In this document: positions 17,048 through 24,157 of the stretch, one piece after another
Layout: each line of letters begins with the position of its first letter
Numbering within the stretch: position 1 is the stretch's first letter
Assembly (NCBI GenBank): GCA_037481655.1
Contig: JBBFLF010000015.1
Span: forward strand, 1 to 64,000
DNA from: Desulfobaccales bacterium
Lineage (GTDB): Bacteria > Desulfobacterota > Desulfobaccia > Desulfobaccales > 0-14-0-80-60-11
DNA length: 64,000 nucleotides
Direction of reading: 5' to 3'
The notes under the pieces: model-generated
The model's input: only the letters and a program-made list of their open reading frames with translations
Databases searched by the model: none
What the model was told of the DNA's origin: nothing
Translations under genes and position numbers: made by a program

Positions 17048-18403
17048 ATGCCTGTCAGATCACGCCTCTTTCCAGCCGCCCTCACCCTGGCGGTCCTCTT
17101 CGCCTTCCTGGCGTCTCTCTTAGGGACCGGAGTCCCCGGCCCGGCCGAGGCCGGCAAGGGCGGGAAACCCAAACCCGGCGGCTCCGGCCACCACGGGGTC
17201 ACCACCTATGAGGGCAGCGCCACCTGCAAGCAGTGCCACAGCAACAAGGTGCAGGAGGTCCTTAACTCGGAACACTATAAGTGGGCCGGAAAGCTGGGAA
17301 AAATCAATGACTTCTGCACCTACCCCGACATCAACTGGCTGCAGCAGATCGCCGTCACGGCCCCCGACGGCACCACGAAAAACACTGTCACCGGCTGCGC
17401 CTCCTGCCATGTGAGCTATGGGGACTTCACGCCGCCGGCGGTGGGCGGCACCATGCCGGTGCAGGAGGACAAAATCGACTGCCTCATCTGCCACTCCGAC
17501 GCCTACAAGCGGGTGGGCACCCTGGTGAACGGCAAGCCCGCCCTGGTCATGGACCCCAGCCTCAACCCGGCCACGGTACTGGCGGCCATCAAAAAGACGC
17601 CCTCGGCCCAGGCCTGCCTGAATTGCCACGCCCGGGCCGGCGGGGGCAATGCCATCAAGCAGGGCGACCTGGAGCTGGCCATGGCCAACCCCGCCTTCGA
17701 CCTGGACGTGCATCTGGCCAGCTCTGCCGTGGGCGGGGCCGGGCTGAACTGCATCTCCTGCCACACCGTGAGCACCCACAAGATCGCCGGCAAGGGGAAC
17801 GACCTCCGGGTGGCGGAGGGGAGCGGCCTGAAGACCTGCGTCACCTGCCACGGCACCGCGCCCCACGGCTCCGGCAACCTCAACAAGCACTACAGCCGGG
17901 AAAAGCAGCCCCTGGACTGCACCGTCTGCCACATCCCCAGCTACGCCCGGGGTCTGCCCACCGAGACCCGGCGGGATTTCAGCGTCCCGGCGGAGTTCGA
18001 CCTGGCCGTGGGCCGCTGGGAGCCCCTACGCACCCTGGGGGAGGATCTGCTGCCGGTGTGGCGCACCTGGAACGGCACCTCCTTCTTCTATAACCTGGGC
18101 ACCGCCATCAGCGGCGACACCCTCACCCTGGCCGGCCCCAACGCCGGCACCCGGCTCTACCCCTTCAAAGTGCACACCGCCCGCATGGCGGTGGACCAGG
18201 CCAACCGGCTCATCCCCCTGAAATCCGCGCCCTTGTGGAGCCGGGGGGACCTGAATCTGGCCCGGGTTCAGGGCGAGCTGGAGGTCTTCGGGAACAATCT
18301 CACCAGCGTGCGCTTCGTGGAGGCCACCCGCTATTTCGGCCTTTACCACCAGGTGGCTCCCAAGGACCAGGCCAAGCAGGTCTGCGCCCGCTGCCATAGG
18401 TAG
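17048..18403 (+). CDS. Octaheme c-type cytochrome, tetrathionate reductase family
   Basis: The protein has 451 residues and a signal peptide (LTLAVLFAFLASLLGTGVPG). Eight CxxCH heme sites begin at about residues 60, 117, 145, 190, 235, 264, 291 and 446. There is no CxxCK site, which argues against NrfA-type nitrite reductase. The early segments SEHYKWAGKLGKINDFC and PDINWLQQI followed by CASCHVSYG resemble Shewanella OTR, which reduces tetrathionate, nitrite and hydroxylamine in vitro. It is periplasmic, with no membrane anchor beyond the signal. A strong aggaggag precedes the start. It is the first gene before a [NiFe] hydrogenase and is probably its electron partner. Confidence 0.82.
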   Translation: MPVRSRLFPAALTLAVLFAFLASLLGTGVPGPAEAGKGGKPKPGGSGHHGVTTYEGSATCKQCHSNKVQEVLNSEHYKWAGKLGKINDFCTYPDINWLQQIAVTAPDGTTKNTVTGCASCHVSYGDFTPPAVGGTMPVQEDKIDCLICHSDAYKRVGTLVNGKPALVMDPSLNPATVLAAIKKTPSAQACLNCHARAGGGNAIKQGDLELAMANPAFDLDVHLASSAVGGAGLNCISCHTVSTHKIAGKGNDLRVAEGSGLKTCVTCHGTAPHGSGNLNKHYSREKQPLDCTVCHIPSYARGLPTETRRDFSVPAEFDLAVGRWEPLRTLGEDLLPVWRTWNGTSFFYNLGTAISGDTLTLAGPNAGTRLYPFKVHTARMAVDQANRLIPLKSAPLWSRGDLNLARVQGELEVFGNNLTSVRFVEATRYFGLYHQVAPKDQAKQVCARCHR

Positions 18404-18489
18404 ACTTTTCTAGTATGTTTTTCCCGGCTCCGGGAGATGACCTCGGAGCCGGTTTCTGATGGCCCTATTCACCCCCAAAGGAGGAGCCC

Positions 18490-19386
18490 ATGCCCATCAG
18501 TCGCCGTGATTTTCTCAAATACTGCAGTGCCGCGGCCGCGGCTCTGGGGCTGAGCGGCACGGATCTGCTGCGGCTGGAGCAGGTCCTGGCCGACCCCACC
18601 GCGCCCACGGTGCTCTGGCTGCACGGCAGCAGCTGCTCCGGCTGCTCCGTGTCCTTCCTCAATTACATCGCCGCCAGCGACCCCACCGACCCCGGCGATA
18701 TCCTGCTGAGCCACATCAACCTGGCCTACCATCCGGTGCTCATGGCCCCGGCGGGTCTGCCGGCCTATCAGGCGGCCGAGGCGGCCTACGCCCAGGGGAA
18801 CTATGTCCTGGTGGTGGAGGGGGCGGTGGCCACCCAGTACAGCGGCCGCTGCTGCTGGCCCTGGGCCAACAGCACCGGTGAGGAGGAGACCTTTCTGGCC
18901 GTGGTGACCCGGTATGTGAGCAAGGCCGCCCAGGTGGTCTGCGCCGGCAGTTGCTCGGCCTTCGGCGGCATCCCCGCCGCCGGCAGCAACCCCACCCTGG
19001 CCAAAAGCGTCCAGGCGGTGACCGGGAAGGCCACCCTCAATATCCCCGGGTGCCCCTGCCACCCCAACTGGCTGGTGTGGGCCCTGGTGCAGATCCTTCT
19101 GGGCAAGAGCATCAGCAAAGACAGCTTCGGCCGGCCCACTGCCCTCTTCGGCAGCAAAGTGCATGACAAGTGCCCCCGGAAGGGCAAACCCAAGGATGCG
19201 ACCCTGGGCGGCAGCGGCTGCCTGCGGGATCTGGGCTGCCGGGGGCCGGATACCGAGGCCAACTGCCCCCTGCTGAAGTGGAACAACGCCCAGAGCTGGT
19301 GCATCGAGGCCAACGCCCCCTGTTATGGCTGCACCGAGCCCGGCTTTCCCGGAAGCACCCCCTTTTACAAGTTTCCTGCCGGATAA
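18490..19386 (+). CDS. [NiFe] hydrogenase small subunit, Tat-exported
   Basis: The protein has 298 residues. A twin-arginine signal (SRRDFLKYCSAAAAALGLSG) opens it. Cysteines C49 and C52 (SSCSGCS), AGSCSAFGGIP and IPGCPCHP form the proximal [4Fe-4S] site. HDKCPRKG with LRDLGCRGP, then the run CPLLKWNNAQSWC and PCYGCTEPGF, hold the distal and medial clusters. The product moves electrons from the active site to an outside partner. There is no C-terminal membrane anchor, so the enzyme should be soluble in the periplasm or held by another protein. It begins 86 bases after the octaheme gene with aggaggag. Confidence 0.92.
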   Translation: MPISRRDFLKYCSAAAAALGLSGTDLLRLEQVLADPTAPTVLWLHGSSCSGCSVSFLNYIAASDPTDPGDILLSHINLAYHPVLMAPAGLPAYQAAEAAYAQGNYVLVVEGAVATQYSGRCCWPWANSTGEEETFLAVVTRYVSKAAQVVCAGSCSAFGGIPAAGSNPTLAKSVQAVTGKATLNIPGCPCHPNWLVWALVQILLGKSISKDSFGRPTALFGSKVHDKCPRKGKPKDATLGGSGCLRDLGCRGPDTEANCPLLKWNNAQSWCIEANAPCYGCTEPGFPGSTPFYKFPAG

Positions 19387-19423
19387 GTTTGCATCCTGGC
19401 AGCTCAGCCAAGGAGGATGACCC

Positions 19424-20911
19424 ATGCCCAAAGGGAAACCCAAACCGCCGCCGACCCCGACCAGTACCGTCCGGATCATCGACCCGGTGACCCGGATTGA
19501 GGGCCATCTGCGCATCAGCGTCACCCTGACCCCGGACGCCACCGGCAAACTGGTGGTGAGCGACGCCCAGTCCACCGGCACGCTGTTTCGGGGCTTCGAA
19601 AATATTCTGGTGGGCCGGCATCCCTGGGACGCCCAGCATATCACTCAGCGCATCTGCGGAGTCTGCCCGGTGTCCCACGGTATGGCCGCGGTCCTGGCCC
19701 TGGATGCCGCCTCCCAGGTGACGGTGCCGGCCAATGCCCGTATCATGCGCAACCTGGTGATGGGCGCCAATCTCATCGACTCCCACATCCTGCATTTTTA
19801 TCACCTGACCCTGCCGGACTATGTGACCCCGCCGGCCATGAACATGCCACCCTGGAACACCGACTGGGTGCATGACGAAAGTTTCAGCGACAGTGAGGCC
19901 AACACCCTGGCGGCCCATTACCTGGAGGCCCTGAAAGCAAGGCGGCTGGCCCACGAAATGGGGGCCATCTTCGGAGGCAAGCTCCCCCACCCGCCGGCGT
20001 ATGTGCCGGGGGGCTTCACCACCACCCCCACGGCGGAGAAGCTCAGCCGCTTTGAGGCCTATCTCACTCAGGTTATTGATTTTATTAACAATTATTACAT
20101 CCCCGATGTGCAGTTCCTGGTGAGCCGCTACCCGGCCTACGACGCCATCGGCCAAGGCTACGGGAATCTTCTGGCCTTCGGCTGCTTCGAGGAAGGCAAC
20201 GGCAGCCTGTTTCTCAAGCGGGGTCGCCTCCCCTGGGGCAGCGCCACGGTGCAAGCGGTGGATGTCGGGAAGATCGCCGAGTTTGTGAAGTATTCCTGGT
20301 ATGCCGATGCCACCGGCGGCCTCACTCCGGCCGCAGGGGTCACCACGCCCGTGGATCCGGACAGCAAAACCACGGCCTATTCCTGGCTGAAGGCGCCCCG
20401 TTATGAGGGCGTGCCTTATGAGGCGGGGCCGCTGGCCCGCATGGTGGTGAACAATCTCTATCCCGCCGGCAAGGTGTCGGTGAATGACCGCCATCTGGCC
20501 CGGGCCTTTGAGGCCCTGGAAGTGGCGGAGCAGATGCGTCTGTGGCTCAACCAGCTCAGGAGCGGCTTGGGCCAGCCCACGTATGTGCGCCAGGCGGTGC
20601 CCCTGAACGCCGCCGGGGTGGGCCTCACCGAAGCCCCCCGGGGGGCCCTGGGCCACTGGCTGGAGATTACCAACGGCAAGATCTCCCGCTACCAGGTGAT
20701 CACCCCCACCTGCTGGAACGCCTCGCCCCGGGATGCCAACGGCCGGCGGGGTCCCTTGGAGGAGGCCCTCATCGGCACGCCGGTGGCCGATCCCGAGCGG
20801 CCGGTGGAAGTGCTCCGGGTCGTCCACTCCTTTGACCCGTGCCTCGCCTGCGCCGTGCATGTGCTTAGGCCTGAGGCCGGCCGGAAGATCTTTCCCGTGG
20901 CCCATGGCTGA
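19424..20911 (+). CDS. [NiFe] hydrogenase large subunit
   Basis: The protein has 495 residues. DPVTRIEGHLRI near the start is the family signature. The nickel ligands are in RICGVCPVSHG (C78, C81) and SFDPCLACAVH (C473, C476). The 16 residues after H479 form a C-terminal tail removed by the maturation protease once nickel is inserted; that protease gene follows. The enzyme has no signal of its own and is carried out with the small subunit by the Tat system. Apart from a Lys/Pro-rich first 15 residues, it has normal family length. It should split or form hydrogen in the periplasm. Confidence 0.93.
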   Translation: MPKGKPKPPPTPTSTVRIIDPVTRIEGHLRISVTLTPDATGKLVVSDAQSTGTLFRGFENILVGRHPWDAQHITQRICGVCPVSHGMAAVLALDAASQVTVPANARIMRNLVMGANLIDSHILHFYHLTLPDYVTPPAMNMPPWNTDWVHDESFSDSEANTLAAHYLEALKARRLAHEMGAIFGGKLPHPPAYVPGGFTTTPTAEKLSRFEAYLTQVIDFINNYYIPDVQFLVSRYPAYDAIGQGYGNLLAFGCFEEGNGSLFLKRGRLPWGSATVQAVDVGKIAEFVKYSWYADATGGLTPAAGVTTPVDPDSKTTAYSWLKAPRYEGVPYEAGPLARMVVNNLYPAGKVSVNDRHLARAFEALEVAEQMRLWLNQLRSGLGQPTYVRQAVPLNAAGVGLTEAPRGALGHWLEITNGKISRYQVITPTCWNASPRDANGRRGPLEEALIGTPVADPERPVEVLRVVHSFDPCLACAVHVLRPEAGRKIFPVAHG

Positions 20912-21389
20912 GCGGCAGAGGCCCAAAAGGGGGCGGCCGCCCCGGGTGCTGATCGCCGGGTTGGGGAACCTGCTCCTCCGGGATGACGGGGTGGGGGTGC
21001 AGGCGGTGCGGCTGCTGCAAGCCAAGCCGCCCTCCGGGGTGCTGGTGGCGGAGGTGGGGACCCAGGTGCTGGGGGCCCTGCATCTGTTGGAGTGGGCCGA
21101 CCGGGTGCTGGCCCTGGACGCCCTCATGGCCGGCGGGCCTCCCGGCACCATCTATGCCTGCCGGGAAAGCGACGTGGCCCTGGAGGCGGTCCAGGCCTCC
21201 CTGCATGAGCTGGGCCTGCGGGCGGCGCTGCACTTTCTGCCCCGCGAGCGCCGCCCGGAGGTCTTCATCTTGGGGCTGGAACCCGCCAGCCTGGAGCCGG
21301 GCCTGGAGCTCTCCCCGCCGGTCCAGGCGGCCCTGCCCCGTTTCCTGGAGCTGGCCCGGGACAGCGCCGCCCGCCTGCGAGGCTGGTAG
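20904..21389 (+). CDS. Hydrogenase maturation protease (HyaD/HybD family)
   Basis: The protein has 161 residues. GLGNLLLRDDGVGVQAVRLL near residues 19-38 contains the first metal-binding acidic residue. VLALDALMAGGPPGTIYAC holds the second, and SLHELGLRAAL the histidine. This endopeptidase clips the C-terminal tail of the large subunit after nickel insertion. Its ATG overlaps the end of the large-subunit gene by 8 bases, which supports a dedicated partner. It is the last gene of the hydrogenase operon. Confidence 0.85.
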   Translation: MAERQRPKRGRPPRVLIAGLGNLLLRDDGVGVQAVRLLQAKPPSGVLVAEVGTQVLGALHLLEWADRVLALDALMAGGPPGTIYACRESDVALEAVQASLHELGLRAALHFLPRERRPEVFILGLEPASLEPGLELSPPVQAALPRFLELARDSAARLRGW

Positions 21390-21401
21390 GGGCTTGTTTC
21401 T

Positions 21402-21535
21402 GGGAGAGGGGGCCAGGGAGCAGTAGCCCCCTGCCCCCTCTTCCAGACCCTCTCCCCCAACCCCACAAAAGGGCTTGGGAGGGGATTGTGAAGGGAGGGC
21501 AGGGGACCGAGGTCCCCTGCCCTCCCTCCCTTTAA
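21402..21535 (+). repeat. Two-hairpin GC-rich palindromic element, copy A
   Basis: The first unit (21402-21464) opens gggagagggggccaggg and ends tctcccccaacccc. The second is a hairpin at about 21493-21526, ggagggcaggggacc / ggtcccctgccctcc. The same two-part structure, in the same orientation, lies on the other side of hypE at 22582-22703, and the first unit recurs at 59766-59826. Between the convergent hydrogenase operon and hypE it could also serve as a terminator, though no long T-run is present. Confidence 0.6.
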
Positions 21536-21547
21536 TGGTGGGAGGGT

Positions 21548-22549
21548 TCAACAGATGCGGGGCAAAAGCTCCCCGGCTGGGGACTCCAGCAGACGGGAGG
21601 TGCCCAGCCCGGTGCGCAGCACCACCCGCCCGGGCGGGCCTTCCAGCACCCGGCCGATGCGGGCGGCTTTCTCTCCGTAGGGACTCTGGCGCATAATCTG
21701 CAAAGCCGCGTCCGCCTGAGCCTCCGGCAGGACCACGATCATCTTCCCTTCATTGGCCACCTGCAGGGGCTCCAGCCCCAGGGCCTCACAGGCCGCGGCC
21801 ACCGCCGGGGTGATGGGGATACGGTCCTCCTCCACCTCGATGGCCACCTGGGATTGGCGGGCCAGCTCATTCAACGCCGCCGCCACGCCCCCCCGGGTGG
21901 GGTCCCGCATGGCATGGATGCTCAGCCCGGCGGAGAGCAATCCCAGCACCATGCCGGTCAGGGGCGCAGTGTCGCTTTGCAGCTCCACCCCCTCCAGCAG
22001 GCCTTCCCGGGCCAGCATCACCGTGGCGCCGTGATCCCCCACGGTGCCGGAGAGGAGCACCACATCCCCGGGCATGAGGGCGCTTCCGGAAATCCCGGGG
22101 CTAAGTATCTCCCCCACCCCGGCGGTGGTGATGAAGACCTGGTCCGCGGCGCCCCGGGGCACCACTTTGGTGTCCCCGGTGACGATGCTCACCCCGCACT
22201 CCCGGGCGGTGGCCGCCATGGAGGCGGTGATGCGGCTTAAGGTCTCCACCGGCAGCCCTTCCTCCAGGATGAAGGAAGCAGCCAAAGCCAGCGGCCGGGC
22301 CCCGGCGGTGAGAAGATCATTCACCGTGCCGGCCACCGCCAGGCGGCCGATGTCCCCCCCGGGGAAAAAGAGGGGCGAAACCACAAAGGAGTCGGTGGTG
22401 AAGGCCACCCGCCCGCCCGTGAGATGCAGGACGGCGCTGTCATCTGCGGCATAATCCGCCGGGCCGTAGGCAGAAAGGAAGACCCGCCGGATGAGCTCCC
22501 CCATCTCCCGCCCCCCCGCTCCGTGACTGAGCAAAATCACATCCATCAT
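21548..22549 (-). CDS. hypE: Hydrogenase maturation factor HypE
   Basis: The protein has 333 residues. VILLSHGAGGREMGELIRRV opens it, GAGG being the usual HypE start, followed by YAADDSAVLHLTGGRVAFTTD and SIVTGDTKVVPRG of the PurM-like fold. The protein ends in the invariant C-terminal PRIC, whose cysteine carries the carbamoyl group that becomes cyanide on the active-site iron. ATG 22549 (or 22546) is taken because the domain starts there; upstream in-frame sequence belongs to a repeat. It is the only hyp gene in the window and is bracketed by two copies of a palindromic element. Confidence 0.9.
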   Translation of the reverse strand: MMDVILLSHGAGGREMGELIRRVFLSAYGPADYAADDSAVLHLTGGRVAFTTDSFVVSPLFFPGGDIGRLAVAGTVNDLLTAGARPLALAASFILEEGLPVETLSRITASMAATARECGVSIVTGDTKVVPRGAADQVFITTAGVGEILSPGISGSALMPGDVVLLSGTVGDHGATVMLAREGLLEGVELQSDTAPLTGMVLGLLSAGLSIHAMRDPTRGGVAAALNELARQSQVAIEVEEDRIPITPAVAAACEALGLEPLQVANEGKMIVVLPEAQADAALQIMRQSPYGEKAARIGRVLEGPPGRVVLRTGLGTSRLLESPAGELLPRIC

Positions 22550-22581
22550 ATTCCGGTAGGAGATGATACGTGATAAGTTCA

Positions 22582-22703
22582 GGGAGAGGGGGCCAGGGGC
22601 CGTGGGCCCCTGCCCCCTTTCCCTGGCCTTCTCCCCCAACCCCTTGCAGGGGAGGGTGAGGGGAGGGCGGGGGAGCCACTGCTCCCCCGACCCTTCCCTC
22701 ACA
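22582..22703 (+). repeat. Two-hairpin GC-rich palindromic element, copy B
   Basis: The first unit (22582-22643) matches copy A and copy C at both ends. In its hairpin the loop-proximal pair is ggggcc / ggcccc, while copy C has ggggtc / gacccc. The second hairpin (ggggga ... tccccc) follows at about 22660-22690. Confidence 0.6.
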
Positions 22704-22779
22704 GCCATTTTACCAGCATAAAAGGGCGCTGTCAGGAGGCGGCCGCCCCCACAGCACGCCCACCTCGGGGAGGCAGCCC

Positions 22780-24129
22780 ATGCAGCCGGATTACGACACC
22801 CTGGTGCGCTGGGATCATGAGCATCTCTGGCACCCCTTTACCCAGATGAAGGGCTTTAGGGAGGAGGAGCTCCTCATCATCGAGCGGGGCGAGGGGCCGT
22901 ATCTCTTTGATCTGCAGGGCCGCCGCTACCTGGACGGGGTCTCCTCCCTGTGGTGCAACGTCCACGGCCACCGGCGCCACGAGCTGGATGTGGCCTTGCG
23001 CCGGCAACTGAACCACGTGGCCCACACCACCCTTCTCGGGCTGGCCCATCCGGCGGCCATCATGCTGGCCCGGCGTCTTACGGAAATTGCCCCCACGGGC
23101 CTCACCAAAGTCTTCTTTTCGGACAACGGCTCCACTGCGGTGGAGGCGGCCCTGAAGATCGCCTTCCAGTACTGGCGCCAGCGAGGCCAGCCGGAAAAAC
23201 GCCGCTTCCTGAAGCTGGCTTTAGCCTACCACGGCGACACCCTGGGCGCCGTCTCCGTGGGGGGCATTCCCCTATTCCATGAGATTTACCGGCCCCTCCT
23301 CTTTGAGACCCTGGAGGCGCCCACCACCTATTGCTACCGCTGCCCGGATCAGGAGCGTTGCGAGGAGCAGTGCCTGAAGCGCCTGGAGGAGCTGGTGGCG
23401 GCCCACCACCAGGAGCTGGCGGCGGTGATCCTGGAGCCGGTGATGCAGGGCGCCGCGGGCATGATCGCCCAGCCGCGGGGCTATCTGGCAAAGGTAAGGG
23501 AAGTGACCCAGAAGCAGGGCGTGCTTCTCATCTGCGATGAGGTGGCCACCGGGTTCGGCCGCACCGGCCGCATGTTCGCCTGCGAGCACGAGGGGGTGAG
23601 CCCGGATCTGTTGTGCCTCTCCAAGGGGATCACCGGGGGCTACCTGCCCCTGGCCGCCACCTTGGCCACCGACGAGATTTATGAGGCCTTTCTGGGGGAG
23701 TTCCACGAATTTAAGACCTTCTTCCACGGCCACACCTACACCGGCAACCCCCTGGCGGCGGCGGTGGCCCTGGCCAGCCTGGAGGTCTTTGAGCAGGACC
23801 GGGTCCTGGAGCACCTGGCCCCCAAAATCGAGTTCTTAAGCCGTTTCCTGGCGGAGCTGGCCTCTCACCCCCACGTGGGCGACATCCGCCAGCGGGGCTT
23901 CATGGTGGGGATTGAGCTGGTCCGGGACAAGGCCGGCAAGGAACCCTTCCCGGTGGCCCGGCGCACCGGCCATCGGGTGATCCTGGCGGCCCGGAAGCTA
24001 GGAGCGATCCTAAGGCCCCTGGGCGACGTGATTGTCCTCATGCCGCCTTTGTGCATCACCCCGGCGGAGCTGGAGGAACTCTGCCGCATCACCGCCGCGG
24101 CCATCGACCAGGGGACCAGGGTAGATTGA
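22780..24129 (+). CDS. bioA: Adenosylmethionine-8-amino-7-oxononanoate aminotransferase
   Basis: The protein has 449 residues. LWHPFTQMKGF near residues 17-27 is characteristic of BioA. The PLP fold is shown by FFSDNGSTAVEAALKIA, LAYHGDTLGAVSVGG and ICDEVATGFGRTG, with the PLP lysine K282 in CLSKGITGGYLPL. It makes 7,8-diaminopelargonate in biotin synthesis, using S-adenosylmethionine or lysine as amino donor. No other bio gene is adjacent. The start has a ggggagg box a short distance upstream. Confidence 0.88.
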   Translation: MQPDYDTLVRWDHEHLWHPFTQMKGFREEELLIIERGEGPYLFDLQGRRYLDGVSSLWCNVHGHRRHELDVALRRQLNHVAHTTLLGLAHPAAIMLARRLTEIAPTGLTKVFFSDNGSTAVEAALKIAFQYWRQRGQPEKRRFLKLALAYHGDTLGAVSVGGIPLFHEIYRPLLFETLEAPTTYCYRCPDQERCEEQCLKRLEELVAAHHQELAAVILEPVMQGAAGMIAQPRGYLAKVREVTQKQGVLLICDEVATGFGRTGRMFACEHEGVSPDLLCLSKGITGGYLPLAATLATDEIYEAFLGEFHEFKTFFHGHTYTGNPLAAAVALASLEVFEQDRVLEHLAPKIEFLSRFLAELASHPHVGDIRQRGFMVGIELVRDKAGKEPFPVARRTGHRVILAARKLGAILRPLGDVIVLMPPLCITPAELEELCRITAAAIDQGTRVD

Positions 24130-24157
24130 CAGTTGGACGCTGAAATGGCCCGACTTT

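Noticed and set aside
17048-18403. NrfA-type nitrite reductase
   Set aside because: NrfA has five hemes with a CxxCK site; this protein has eight CxxCH and OTR-like early segments.
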